Counted from the stretch's first letter, positions 41,913-51,907 are shown. The stretch is DNA of 64,000 nt from Lachancea thermotolerans CBS 6340 (GCF_000142805.1 NC_013081.1:1-64000), one strand, 5' to 3'. Made by a program: numbers and translations. The notes: generated by a model from the letters alone, not told the origin.

Positions 41913-42716
41913 ATGTCAAATCCTGAGTCCTTCAGAGAGCTTTGTCGTAAAGAAATTCACACTGGGCCGACGTCAGGCGTGTTACCAGGGTATATTCAAG
42001 CAAATTTGCTGATATTGCCCAAATGTGTAGCTGAAAGTTTTGAAGATCTTTGTACCAGAAACCCTGTAGCCTGCCCAATTCTCTCAAAAACTGAAGGTAG
42101 GCCCCAATTTCTCAGAAATCACGCCAGCCTCATTAAACAGGGCACGTTTGATATCCGCACCGATTTCCCACGGTACAACGTCTACTCAAGAGGCAAACTC
42201 GTGCAGCAAAAGAACAATTGCGTTAATGAATGGTCCAGCGACCATGTTGGTTTTCTTATAGGGTGCTCCTTCACTTTTGAACATGCATTGGAAAAGGCCG
42301 GGCTTGTGCCGAAAAATGTCCTTTACAATAAAAACGTGTCCATGTTTAGGACTACCAAGTTCCTTGACTCAGCCGGGATTTTTCACCAATGCCCTTACGT
42401 GGTAAGCATGAGACCCTATAAACTAACGGAAGTTGAAATCGTGAGAGAAATAACCAGAAAGTTCAAAAAGACGCATGGAGAACCTCTCGACTGGGGCTAT
42501 GACGGGGCAAAACGCCTGGGAATATAAGATCTCCAAAAGCCAGACTATGGCGACCCGATAGACATTGGTGAACAAGAGATACCAATGTTCTGGGCGTGCG
42601 GAGTCACACCGCAACTGGCAGTTACGACAGTCGGAGATCGTATTGAAGGTTCTGTAATCGGCCATACGCCTGGGCATATGCTTATATTAGATGCAACAGA
42701 TGTAGATTGGTGCTAG
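41913..42716 (+). pseudogene. DUF1445 / D-glutamate cyclase family gene with one in-frame stop
   Basis: The frame from the ATG at 41913 to a TAG at 42714-42716 encodes a near full-length (about 267 codons) DUF1445 protein with a single TAA at 42525-42527. Family features before the stop: LPGYIQANLLILP, TRNPVACPILS, DIRTDFPRYNVY, HVGFLIGCSFTFEHALEKAG and VVSMRPYK. After it, in the same frame: DLQKPDYGDPIDIGEQEIP, MFWACGVTPQLAV and GHTPGHMLILD. The stop replaces one residue in the conserved GI-x-DL...PDYGD stretch and removes the last 63 codons if read as a stop. The mammalian member (DGLUCY) converts D-glutamate to 5-oxo-D-proline. The nearby 5-oxoprolinase gene fits this chemistry. The frame extends left to a TTG at 41877 without added support. 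Young pseudogene, readthrough or sequence error. Confidence 0.85.
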
Positions 42717-42944
42717 AAAAACTTAACTGTCATTGAATCAAGTGCGGAGATATTTCGTACTAGCAATTGATGGCGAAATAAGTGAACTAAATAAACGGGA
42801 CCGCTCAAGCGTCTTTAGGTACACCTCTCCCGAGAATATATGGCGTAAGCTATTATCTTGAAGATACATTTGAAAAGAAAAGTGAAGCCATTGAAGAGCG
42901 CCATACATTTTGATTATTAGGCTTTAAATCCATATGCAGAAGCC

Positions 42945-45011
42945 TCAAAGGGAACCACTTGCATAATTCATGAAGTCTTCATCTAAGAACAAGTCTGTAG
43001 TTGATCCTGAGCGAAATTCGGCGTCCATATTGTTGACCAACTGTGAAAGATCCACGTAGCCGATTTCTTCAAAATCTTTCGGCGGATTATTTCCCCTCTT
43101 CCTTAGAATTCGTGACATGGGACGCGGACTTGCAACGGCCTGCTGAAAATCAACAGAGGTGGGGTCATTCTGGGAACGCCCTGTTGCTAGAGCTTTTACT
43201 ACCTCATCTGAGCTCATCATGTCTATTAACTCCGTTAATTGCTTGTTGAAGTTTTTAGCGGCAAGGTTGTACTCTGAGAGCCCCTGCAGTATCTTGAGAT
43301 TGTGCTGTATGAAATCAAAAAGGCCTTCAATATCTCCAGAAAAAGCAATGGATTCTCCTGAAAGCATCGAACAGTAGCCCGTTAAAATAAGAACGGTTGT
43401 TGCACTAAAGATATAGTGACAATCTAAGAACGAACGATTGGCCAACTTACCGTCATAATATAACTTTGCCAATATTCGACTTTGGATCTCTGCAGCTTGA
43501 ACACATGACTCCAGCAGCACCGATATCAGTTCAAGTTGACGCGCTTCATATATCTTCTCTTTGGTTCGGTTCTCCGTGAGAATACTGTTGAAAACGTAGA
43601 GCAGGACAGGTCTAGTAGCTATTATGATCGAATAATTATAATTGATATGGAGGTTGAAGGTCGATCGGGTCGTTGCAGTTTTGATATCGTTGTAATCAAA
43701 CTTCAATTCTGCTGGCAAAGATTCAAACCAATTTTTCAGCTGCTTTAGAACTGCGTGGCAGTTATGAAGAAATGAGTATGGGTTTCGCGTGTAAATTTTC
43801 GTGATGATTTGGGTTGTAATTTTTGCAAGACGAACCTGAGAAACAAAGTGGTAGATGTCCAGAGAGACTGCTGTCAAGTTGTCATCAACCTCAGTGAGAA
43901 GCGGAATGTTGATATTGCGTTCATCTATCATCAAAGGAAACCCGAATCTAACGGCCAAGAGTCTATCGTAGATAAAGCATAGCCAAAAAACTCGGTTTTC
44001 AACAATAGTTTTTGTTCTTTTGTGAAGGCCCAGCGTAAACATTGTTCGTATGGCACTGCCTGTCATAACAAACGCCGAGGTAGCTTTGTTCAAAGACAAA
44101 GAGAAGTACGCCATATACAATAGCGATAGTATGAGCGATGTACTGGCAGCACAATCATATGTTTTCACCAACTCGCTATAGAGTAGCAACGTGGTTCTAT
44201 GATACTTTAATCCCAAAGACCTTGACTCAGCATTTTCTTTATCGAAAAGTGAACCCAGAGCGAGATGTGCTACAAGTCTAAGTAGCTCTGTTGTGTATTC
44301 AATAATGGCCTCTGATTGAAGTGGCGGTGGGTTCTTACAAATGAGGTGTTGTGCGGTGTCCTCAAAATAACCGGTCTCCAAAAACATGTAGTCGGCGCCG
44401 ATAATTTCATGAGCAATCTCAATAAGCTCTTTAGCTTTTCTTAGGTCAGGAAGTTCCTTTGTTGCCACGTTCTCAACGAAACTTCGATTTATATCGAGAT
44501 CATTTGGGGGCCAGCCGCCATCCGTAGCTACAAAATGCTCCGTAGAGCTTCCGCAAGAGTTTACCAATGATTGCTTCAGCTTTGCTAAGTATTGCACACA
44601 CGAGGACATTCCCAAAAATTGTTTTGAATGTTGGCTCGCTTGAACACAGTGCTCGACTGAGCCGATCGTCAAGCTTTCTTGTTTTGGGCTGTCTAGGTCA
44701 GGTGTAAGCCTGAACTCAGGCTCTATCAAGGGGTTGACTTCTGCCGAGGTCGCTCCGTCCTCCAGGCAGCCCTCGCTGTCGGGGCCCTCAGAAGCCTTGG
44801 CTAGTTCAGCTTCGAGGGCACGAATCTTGTTTTTTAATGAAGATATGTATCGTTCGGTCACTTTTACCACCTTGGATTTCGTTCTCGTGCGGTACTCACA
44901 TCCTCCAGGCTGCTCTATCTTAACACAGTAATCGCAGGGGAGCTGTCCCGAGCATTTTTTCTTGCGTTGCTTGCATTTTATACAAGCTTTCATCATCTTC
45001 TTGCGAGGCAT
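42945..45011 (-). CDS. Zn2Cys6 transcription factor, candidate regulator of the 5-oxoproline cluster
   Basis: 688-aa nuclear regulator from the ATG at 45011; the frame opens to a GTG at 45077 right after a stop. The zinc cluster is at residues 10-38 with Cys 10, 13, 20, 26, 29 and 38 (x2, x6, x5, x2, x8), flanked by basic residues (PRKKMMKACIKCKQRKKKC). A linker and a coiled coil (SLKNKIRALEAELAKA) suggest dimer binding to paired CGG-type half sites. The rest is a fungal_trans-type helical region (for example FWLCFIYDRLLAVRFGFPLM near residue 350). It sits between the DUF1445 gene and the permease and is divergent from the permease by 346 bp, a usual layout for a pathway-specific regulator. 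Confidence 0.88.
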   Translation of the reverse strand: MPRKKMMKACIKCKQRKKKCSGQLPCDYCVKIEQPGGCEYRTRTKSKVVKVTERYISSLKNKIRALEAELAKASEGPDSEGCLEDGATSAEVNPLIEPEFRLTPDLDSPKQESLTIGSVEHCVQASQHSKQFLGMSSCVQYLAKLKQSLVNSCGSSTEHFVATDGGWPPNDLDINRSFVENVATKELPDLRKAKELIEIAHEIIGADYMFLETGYFEDTAQHLICKNPPPLQSEAIIEYTTELLRLVAHLALGSLFDKENAESRSLGLKYHRTTLLLYSELVKTYDCAASTSLILSLLYMAYFSLSLNKATSAFVMTGSAIRTMFTLGLHKRTKTIVENRVFWLCFIYDRLLAVRFGFPLMIDERNINIPLLTEVDDNLTAVSLDIYHFVSQVRLAKITTQIITKIYTRNPYSFLHNCHAVLKQLKNWFESLPAELKFDYNDIKTATTRSTFNLHINYNYSIIIATRPVLLYVFNSILTENRTKEKIYEARQLELISVLLESCVQAAEIQSRILAKLYYDGKLANRSFLDCHYIFSATTVLILTGYCSMLSGESIAFSGDIEGLFDFIQHNLKILQGLSEYNLAAKNFNKQLTELIDMMSSDEVVKALATGRSQNDPTSVDFQQAVASPRPMSRILRKRGNNPPKDFEEIGYVDLSQLVNNMDAEFRSGSTTDLFLDEDFMNYASGSL

Positions 45012-45357
45012 TGGATTCAGTCTCACGATTGAGGCGTCATTGGAGATGGCTTCTGCGTTCCAGTTCCCCGAGCTCACTCACTTGAAGAGCTCAGTCGTAT
45101 TGGTGTAGTTGCTGGTTCAGAGTCCATTCAAGCAGTTTGGCACAGCCAGATAAATAATTGAGTCATGTGGTTACTCTATTATATAAGCACGGTTGCATTG
45201 ATTGAGGAGCTTGGCGGTCTTTTCAACCCCATAAATGCCGACGTGGGATCGCTAGAGATAGTAGAAATGGGCTTGCTCGAACAGATCCCGATTTGGGACA
45301 CATGGAGTATAAAGTTGCAATGCAAAGAGCACCAGTGGTTGTAGTAGTACCAAGCTT
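45012..45357. promoter_or_regulatory. Divergent promoter, regulator / permease
   Basis: 346 bp between divergent starts. TATAAAG at 45308-45314 lies 44 bp before the permease ATG and TATATAAG at 45180-45187 lies further up. TGCCGACG near 45236 resembles the half sites found upstream of the 5-oxoprolinase gene. Confidence 0.45.
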
Positions 45358-46869
45358 ATGGCTATAGGCTTAGTAAAGACAGTGCAGATGGAGACAACGC
45401 ACTCAGTAGCAACAAAAGACCCCATCAAGGTTTCGATTCACGACGATGCAGAGCTCTCAGAAGAACTGGCCGAACATGTCATCGAGGAAGAGTATTACAT
45501 TGATCCCCAAGATGAGAGTGCACTAACAAGAAAGTTAGACACGCGCCTGCTCCCAATGCTGGCTTTTATGTACTTCCTTTCAGCTTTGGATCGTTCAAAC
45601 ATTGGAAACGCTTACACCTCCGGAATGAAAGAAGATTTGCGGCTAACTTCCCATCAATACTCCAATGCAGTTTCTGTGTTTTACTCCACGTACCTCGCAG
45701 CAGAATTACCAGCCGTATGGCTACTAAAGATCGCAAAACCTCGCTACTATATGTCTATTTTGGTATTCTGTTGGTCGGTCATCACACTTTCAAGCGGTTT
45801 TGTCAAAAGCTATCACTCTTTGCTCGCAACGAGAATTCTGCTAGGGACTTTTGAGGGCGGTTTCTTTCCTGCAATGACCTTGCTGATCACCATGATGTAC
45901 AAGCCCAAGGAGCAAGCTAAAAGGATTGCCTTTTTCTTCGGATCATCTGCATTATCTGGTGCTTTTGGCGGACTCATTGCCACTGGGCTGGCCTCCGTGA
46001 ACAATGCAGGAGGTCTTGAGGGTTGGAGATGGCTCTACATTATTGAAGGCCTGATTTCCGTTTGTGCCTCCTTCTGGCTATTTTTTGGGCTACCAGACAA
46101 CCTGGACAAAATGAAGTTTCTAAATGAGCGAGAGCTCAGCCTCATGCAAATCCGGGAGAAGCAAAGAATTCAATATATGGGTGCGGATCCAGCCTTTAGC
46201 TGGGGTCAAGTCTGGCTGGCATTCAAAGACTTCAAAACTTACTTCGCTTTTGTAATCCAATTCTGCCAGGACATTATCCTCTACGGCTTCAGTACATTTC
46301 TCACAGCGATCCTAAAGTTGGGGTTGGGTTACAGTTCACGCGAAGCTCAATACATGAGCGTGCCGGTGTACATTCTTGCCGCCATTGTGTTCATGGTATC
46401 TGCTTATGTGAGTGACCGTCTGCAGGTCAGAGGTCCAGTCTTCTTCTGTTACAACATACTAGGTGCGACAGGCTATATCATCCTGCTCGCGGTCGACAAC
46501 AACGCGGTCAAATACTTTGCCTGCTACCTGATCACATTCTCGCTTTACACTGGGACGGGCCTAAACATTACGTGGCTGACCAACAACGTTGCTCCTCATT
46601 ACAAGAGAGCAACGGCTCTGGGACTTAACCAAACTCTTGGAAACCTTTCAGGCGCTATTGTGGGACAGGTCTACACAAAGTCACCGTATGTCTTTGGTAA
46701 CTCATTTTCCCTAGGCTGTATTGTTCTTTCCAATATTCTGACAGCAGTTCAGATAGCTTGGCTGGTCAAGCTCAACAAGGATAAAGCTGCGATTTTGGCG
46801 GGGACCAAAAAGGACACAAAGAAGGAGAGAATTGGCGACGAAGCTTTGGACTTTAAATATTGCTTGTGA
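45358..46869 (+). CDS. Anion:cation symporter family MFS permease (Dal5-like)
   Basis: 503-aa plasma-membrane permease with about twelve membrane segments. The N-terminal ALTRKLDTRLLPMLAFMYFL and DRSNIGNA are signatures of the fungal ACS/Dal5 family (allantoate, nicotinate, pantothenate, biotin and related organic anions). RILLGTFEGGFFPAMTLLI and GWRWLYIIEGL support this. The substrate is not readable from sequence. Sitting between a regulator and 5-oxoprolinase, import of 5-oxoproline or a related acid is a reasonable inference. No damage seen. Confidence 0.85.
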   Translation: MAIGLVKTVQMETTHSVATKDPIKVSIHDDAELSEELAEHVIEEEYYIDPQDESALTRKLDTRLLPMLAFMYFLSALDRSNIGNAYTSGMKEDLRLTSHQYSNAVSVFYSTYLAAELPAVWLLKIAKPRYYMSILVFCWSVITLSSGFVKSYHSLLATRILLGTFEGGFFPAMTLLITMMYKPKEQAKRIAFFFGSSALSGAFGGLIATGLASVNNAGGLEGWRWLYIIEGLISVCASFWLFFGLPDNLDKMKFLNERELSLMQIREKQRIQYMGADPAFSWGQVWLAFKDFKTYFAFVIQFCQDIILYGFSTFLTAILKLGLGYSSREAQYMSVPVYILAAIVFMVSAYVSDRLQVRGPVFFCYNILGATGYIILLAVDNNAVKYFACYLITFSLYTGTGLNITWLTNNVAPHYKRATALGLNQTLGNLSGAIVGQVYTKSPYVFGNSFSLGCIVLSNILTAVQIAWLVKLNKDKAAILAGTKKDTKKERIGDEALDFKYCL

Positions 46870-47159
46870 AATGATTAAGTAAATAATGGAATATTACTTT
46901 AAACTGAACTTCTAGCTTGTGCGCTTTACAACCCACGATGAACACTGAAACGCTTCGTCTTAGATGGAATGTCTATGTGATCGCATAATTTTGAAATTGT
47001 GAAGGCACAGAAAAGTGTAAGAAACATAAAAATTATTGATGATACGCGTGGTCCGAAAGGATTGAATCAAGCTTCCTTAAGCACCGTTGTTCCAATCTCA
47101 GAATGCACATATCAAGCTCCACTGTATAACACTAAAAACACAATATTACATGCCTCGCG

Positions 47160-50100
47160 CTACTCAGGCAGGCCCCAACCACCGCCACCTGGCGTCATAA
47201 TGATAACACGGTCTCCAGGTTGAGCGCTGATCGTGTTTTTGGCTCCGATGTTGATCACGGCTCCCGAAGACCCCCGGATCCATAGGTTCAGTCCTCTTTC
47301 GCCATCTTCGCCCCCGTCAAATCCGTGAGGAGGAACCACACGACGCTCTGACAGGATAGAGGCTTGAACTGCTTTGCGGAACAAAATATCTCTAACAACA
47401 CCGTTACCACCCGCAAACTTCCCTTTTCCTCCAGAGCCAGCCCTAATAGAAAACTCTCGCAAAATTACTGGGTATCGTCTTTCAAAAATCTCGACGTCAG
47501 TCATTCTTGTATTTGTCATGTTAGTGTGAACAGCGTGAGCTCCGTTCCATCCTGGGCCTCTCCAAGAATCACCGCCGGCACCGTGGCCACCACATATGGT
47601 TTCGTAGTATCCAAAACCGCTGCTGACTTTCCCATTACTATCTTTACCGCCTGTTCCAAAAGTAAAGTTGTTACAGTCTCCCTGAGAATCAGCCATAACC
47701 TTGAAAGTCTTCAGGACAACATCTGTGACTCTCTGGGAAGTTAAAACATTTCCCCCCACTACAGCGACACCCTTTGTAGGGCTCAAAATTGACCCTTTTG
47801 GGATCTTCACAGTGATAGGCTTGAGGCAGCCCTGATTTAGGGGAATCTCCTCGTTAACTAAACATCGCAAACAGTAGAGGATGGCAGAGTTAGTGATTGC
47901 CTCTGGAGCATTTAGGTTCCCGTAGACCTGAGGCGAAGTCCCTTCAAAGTCAAAAACGTACTCTTCTTTTTTGGTGTCGAGGGTAACTCTCAGTTTTATT
48001 ACGGTACCATCATCCATGTAATCTTCGCCTGCGAACTCTGTTGCACCAAAATGCTCTGTCATGCGCTTGAGAACCTGTTTAACCGTGAATGATGCATTTT
48101 CTTGGATCGCCAGCATGTACTTGACAATAACATCAAAACCAAAGTCCGTCATGAGCTTAGCTATCAGCTGTACACCTTTATTATTAGCCGCGATTTGGGC
48201 TTTAAGGTCACTCATGTTGTCGCTGATTTTTCTAGACCCAGAACAGCCCGGATATTGAGCAGGGTCGTCCACAAGGAGCTTTATGAGTAGTTCTTCGTCA
48301 AACCTTCCTTCCTTGACTAACAACTCAGAATAAATGGCCGCGCCCTCTTCGTATAGTTCTTTCGAGTTAGGTGGTACAGATCCAGGCAGAATACCGCCTA
48401 TGTCGGCATGGTGCGCTCGCGATGCAACATAAAATATGATTTTGCCACTGGTTTCAGAGAAGGCAGGCGTTATTACTGTTATATCAGGCAAGTGTGTTCC
48501 GCCCATCTCGGGGTGATTAGTAACTAAGACGTCCCCAGGTTTCAATTTATTCTTCCACAGCTTGGCCTGCGCAGATATGCAGGTAGACATAGAGCCAAGG
48601 TGCACAGGAACGTGCGGCGCATTCGCTACGAGGTTTCCCTCGGGATCAAACAATGCGCACGAGAAATCAAGCCTTTCTTTGACGTTAGTTGAAACTGATG
48701 TTTTCCTCAGCTGGTTTCCCATCTGCTCCGCAATGTCCATGAAACGGTGGCTAAAGATAGAAAGTAAAACAGGGTCCACGCGGTTCTCCAACTTCGTATC
48801 GCTTTCTTGAGATCGTGACGTTATTTTGATAACAATATGAGAGCTTAGAATGGTTGCGGTAGCATTACATGGAATGATATTAGTCTGAGTGCCATCCGCG
48901 AGAATACAAGGACCCTTGATCCGGCTTCCTACCGGCATGTTGTCGATTTGAAACACCGGGGTTTTCATGCGTCGATCGTCAAAGAACACGTCTTTGTAAA
49001 ACGCGACCTCCCTCTCAACATCAATTTCAGATATAAGTGATCTAGCAAGCTCTTCTTCGATGGATGTTTGGGAGCGTACGGGCGACTTTGCCACTGCTCT
49101 TATCCTAATATCATCAACTATTATATTTCTGTCACTGAAAATAAACCCGAATTCTCTTTTATGTGCTTTCGCGAAGTCCTGGGAGAATTTCCAGCTTGAT
49201 TTATCTTTCAGGACCATTAAGCTTGTTTCAGTCCCCTCGTATCGCAAGTTTAAATATTTCTCAAAGGATAGGTCCTTCTCTGAAAACCCCTGCTTTAGTA
49301 AGCTGTCGGTAGCCTTTCCGGTCATAGCTTCAAACCTTTCTTCCACTTTAATACAAGTGCTGGTGTTCTCTAAAACAAGAGAGCATGGTTCCTGGGTTTC
49401 CTCAACCACGTCAGCCAAGAACATCCCATAAGCCGATAAGATCGAAGAGTAGCGGTGGGCTATAACAGTGTCAATGCCTAAAGACTCAGCAACAGCAACC
49501 GCATGCTGGCCGCCAGCTCCCCCAAATGTGACCATTTGATGGCTGGATATAACATGACCCTTAGCTTCAGTAAGAGATCTAATAGGACGAGCCATTGATT
49601 CGTTAGCAACTTTTATGAACCCATATGCAACTTGATCCGTGGAGAATCTTGTGCCCAGATCGCGGTTAATCGTTTCGGCTAGCTCTTCGAACTTCTTTTT
49701 GGTAATGTCCATATCCAAAGACTCGTCTTCGTTAGGGCCGAATATTTTGGGGAAAAACTCGGGGACAAGTCGGCCTAAAAGCAGATTTGCATCTGTGATT
49801 GTCAATGGCCCGCCTTTACGATAAGCCGCGGGACCGGGATCTGCGGTGGCAGATTCGGGACCGACCCTGAACAGCCCGTTTTCCCAAAATAACCTAGAAC
49901 TCCCGCCTGCGGCTACGGTATTAATGTCCAACTGAGGACTTTGGATAACAATTCCAGCAGTTGTGGTCTCGAACACATGATCAAGTTTTCCGTCTCCATA
50001 CCTGCTGACGTCGGTGGAGGTCCCGCCCATGTCAAAACCAACCAGGGGAATCTTGGTTACAGGGTCGTAGCAAGTGGCGGAGTATCCAACAACCCCACCC

Positions 50101-50996
50101 GCAGGGCCCGATAGAATTGATTTTAATCCCGAGAACTTGCTGCCCTCGACGAGTCCCCCATCTGACTGCATAAACTGAATGTTTGTGTTGTCTGTGTTTA
50201 TGAGGCCAGCTTGCATTCCGCTCAAGTATTTTTGAATTACGGGCGTAAGATAAGCGTCTGCGATAGCACTGTTTGCCCTGGGAAGGTATTTGATCATTGG
50301 CGAGACTTGCGACGACAACGAGACATGCGTGAAGCCGATCTCAGACGCTAAAGCAGCAACTAGCTCTTCATGTTCAGGGAAAGTGTAAGAGTGAAGAAGC
50401 GCGATACCTACTGATCGAATGCCCTGGGCGAAAGCGGCCTCCAAGGCGGTTCGGAGAGTCGAAATGTCAGGTTTTCTCAGGACCCGCACTATCTCACCAC
50501 TCTTACCAACAATAACTCCTTCATTCGCACTAGGCTGGGATTTCACGTTTTCCGGGTCCTCGGAAAAGTCCTCCAAGGTTACTCTTTCGTCAACCTCGAT
50601 GACAACGTCATAGAGCGGATCTGGCCGTTTAATTGCCAGCTCGAAAATCCGTGGCCGTGTTTGATCGCCGATGAGGAGGCAGTCCTTAAAGCCTTTCGTT
50701 GTAACAAAAACGCAACGCTCGCCATTTCTCTCGAGAGCACAGTTTGTGGCGAGCGTTGTACCCATTCTGAGACTTTCAACATCGGACAAATCTAGCGGAA
50801 CACCTCTTGAGATTTTCTTCTTCTGAAATATCTCCAGCAGCCTTCTTATACCTTCAAGCGGAGCGTCAGGATAGTTTTTAGGGTCAACTGAGAGAAGTTT
50901 AATGACGACGTCGTCTTGCGGTTTGCCAGTCCCGGGGTTACCAATGCAGTCGGTGAACGTTCCGCCCCTGTCAATAGCTATTCTGATCTTGGACAT
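47160..50996 (-). CDS. 5-oxoprolinase (ATP-hydrolysing)
   Basis: 1278-aa cytosolic enzyme that opens 5-oxo-L-proline to L-glutamate with ATP, near the usual length of yeast Oxp1 (about 1286). Domain order: hydantoinase A N-terminal part (RIAIDRGGTFTDCIG at the start), hydantoinase A (LSGPAGGVVGYSA, VGFDMGGTSTDVSRYGDG, TVAAGGSSRLFW, AADPGPAAYRKGGPLT-like segment), and hydantoinase B in the C-terminal half (NVKERLDFSCALFD, HVPVHLGSMS, VTNHPEMGGTHLPDITV, GYYETICGGHGAG). The C-terminus RVIIMTPGGGGWG is typical. Start at the ATG at 50996. It is convergent with the Dal5-like permease and forms the likely core of a 5-oxoproline utilisation cluster with the permease, the regulator and the DUF1445 gene. 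Confidence 0.96.
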   Translation of the reverse strand: MSKIRIAIDRGGTFTDCIGNPGTGKPQDDVVIKLLSVDPKNYPDAPLEGIRRLLEIFQKKKISRGVPLDLSDVESLRMGTTLATNCALERNGERCVFVTTKGFKDCLLIGDQTRPRIFELAIKRPDPLYDVVIEVDERVTLEDFSEDPENVKSQPSANEGVIVGKSGEIVRVLRKPDISTLRTALEAAFAQGIRSVGIALLHSYTFPEHEELVAALASEIGFTHVSLSSQVSPMIKYLPRANSAIADAYLTPVIQKYLSGMQAGLINTDNTNIQFMQSDGGLVEGSKFSGLKSILSGPAGGVVGYSATCYDPVTKIPLVGFDMGGTSTDVSRYGDGKLDHVFETTTAGIVIQSPQLDINTVAAGGSSRLFWENGLFRVGPESATADPGPAAYRKGGPLTITDANLLLGRLVPEFFPKIFGPNEDESLDMDITKKKFEELAETINRDLGTRFSTDQVAYGFIKVANESMARPIRSLTEAKGHVISSHQMVTFGGAGGQHAVAVAESLGIDTVIAHRYSSILSAYGMFLADVVEETQEPCSLVLENTSTCIKVEERFEAMTGKATDSLLKQGFSEKDLSFEKYLNLRYEGTETSLMVLKDKSSWKFSQDFAKAHKREFGFIFSDRNIIVDDIRIRAVAKSPVRSQTSIEEELARSLISEIDVEREVAFYKDVFFDDRRMKTPVFQIDNMPVGSRIKGPCILADGTQTNIIPCNATATILSSHIVIKITSRSQESDTKLENRVDPVLLSIFSHRFMDIAEQMGNQLRKTSVSTNVKERLDFSCALFDPEGNLVANAPHVPVHLGSMSTCISAQAKLWKNKLKPGDVLVTNHPEMGGTHLPDITVITPAFSETSGKIIFYVASRAHHADIGGILPGSVPPNSKELYEEGAAIYSELLVKEGRFDEELLIKLLVDDPAQYPGCSGSRKISDNMSDLKAQIAANNKGVQLIAKLMTDFGFDVIVKYMLAIQENASFTVKQVLKRMTEHFGATEFAGEDYMDDGTVIKLRVTLDTKKEEYVFDFEGTSPQVYGNLNAPEAITNSAILYCLRCLVNEEIPLNQGCLKPITVKIPKGSILSPTKGVAVVGGNVLTSQRVTDVVLKTFKVMADSQGDCNNFTFGTGGKDSNGKVSSGFGYYETICGGHGAGGDSWRGPGWNGAHAVHTNMTNTRMTDVEIFERRYPVILREFSIRAGSGGKGKFAGGNGVVRDILFRKAVQASILSERRVVPPHGFDGGEDGERGLNLWIRGSSGAVINIGAKNTISAQPGDRVIIMTPGGGGWGLPE

Positions 50997-51803
50997 CTTA
51001 TATTAGAGATCGGTGGTTATTTCAGATTTTCATGAGTGCCTTAGAGGTTGATTAGCTGCACTTTTTATAAGGTTCTTTCACCTCTAGCTTCGATCTCTGC
51101 GTCGGCGAAATCAGGCCCTTGAACGCCGACATAGAGAGTGCTTACGAGATAGGAAAAAGGTCAGATTACATATCGTGACAGATGATTCCGAAGAACAAAT
51201 GGGCTACATGAGGCGCAACAGCACTGTAATAGGCGTCATTGGGTCATGCTAACTGCAATTTATTGAGGAGAGCATAGGCAGTCCTGTGGTGCGCTATTAC
51301 GAACCGAGGCTGCAGCCGATATCACGGGTAAATTTTCAACTTTCGATTCATCAAAGTGGCAACAAGCGAATGGCTCAGATCGCTCTTTCTTGCAATGAAA
51401 AGCTAGGAGATGAGGAAACAAATTCCGCAAGTGAATTTGGGAGCTATTTCAGACAGCGTCAAACAATGTCGTATGTTATTATGAGCTTCTGGATTATGAT
51501 GAAGTTGGCGGTTAATAGCCTCCATACAGTCGCGATTATCCTTCTATTTGAGGATGCACTCTTCCTTTCTTCTACTTGATCTCATACTGAGCCTTGGATG
51601 CAGTAGTACTTATATTTATAGATCCGGAAACCTAGTGCAAGCCTCATTATCTCCAGTGTTTCTCAATATCTCTGATGCTGTTCCTTCGTTGTCTCAGAAT
51701 ATCCTTGTTCCATTATTGATTTATGACATAATTGTTTTGTGGCAAACAATAAATCTCCCACATCTGCTTTTCTCCCTCTTAATTTTACTCAGATTTTAGA
51801 AAT
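50997..51803. other. Intergenic region, 5-oxoprolinase promoter to tRNA
   Basis: No supported gene; frames at 51286-51579 and 51548-51799 are featureless. The left 150 bp is the 5-oxoprolinase promoter with the inverted pair listed separately. Confidence 0.45.
51101..51130. promoter_or_regulatory. Inverted CGCCGAC pair upstream of the 5-oxoprolinase gene
   Basis: GTCGGCG at 51101-51107 and CGCCGAC at 51124-51130 form perfect 7-bp inverted arms with a 16-bp spacer, about 105-135 bp upstream of the ATG at 50996. CGG-containing inverted half sites are what Zn2Cys6 dimers bind. Binding by the cluster regulator is inference. Confidence 0.35.
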
Positions 51804-51904
51804 GGGAGTTTGGCCGAGTGGTTAAGGCGTCAGATCCAGGTTCTGTTAGAAAACACGACATTCTGATATCTACGGATGCAAGGGTTCGAACCCCTTAGCT
51901 CTCA
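51804..51904 (+). tRNA. tRNA-Leu (anticodon CAG) with intron
   Basis: Class-II tRNA. The acceptor arm GGGAGTT pairs with AGCTCTC (51897-51903) with discriminator A at 51904. The D arm is GGCCGAGTGGTTAAGGC (box A). Anticodon stem TCAGA (51830-51834) pairs with TCTGA (51862-51866). The anticodon CAG is at 51837-51839, the long variable arm at about 51867-51878, and the T arm AAGGGTTCGAACCCCTT is perfect (box B). An intron of about 20 nt (51841-51860) follows position 37. Sequence outside the anticodon loop closely resembles yeast tRNA-Leu(UAG). Position 33 reads C, not the near-universal T. A T5 run at 51908-51912 is the Pol III terminator. It reads CUG as leucine. Confidence 0.93.
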
Positions 51905-51907
51905 TTA

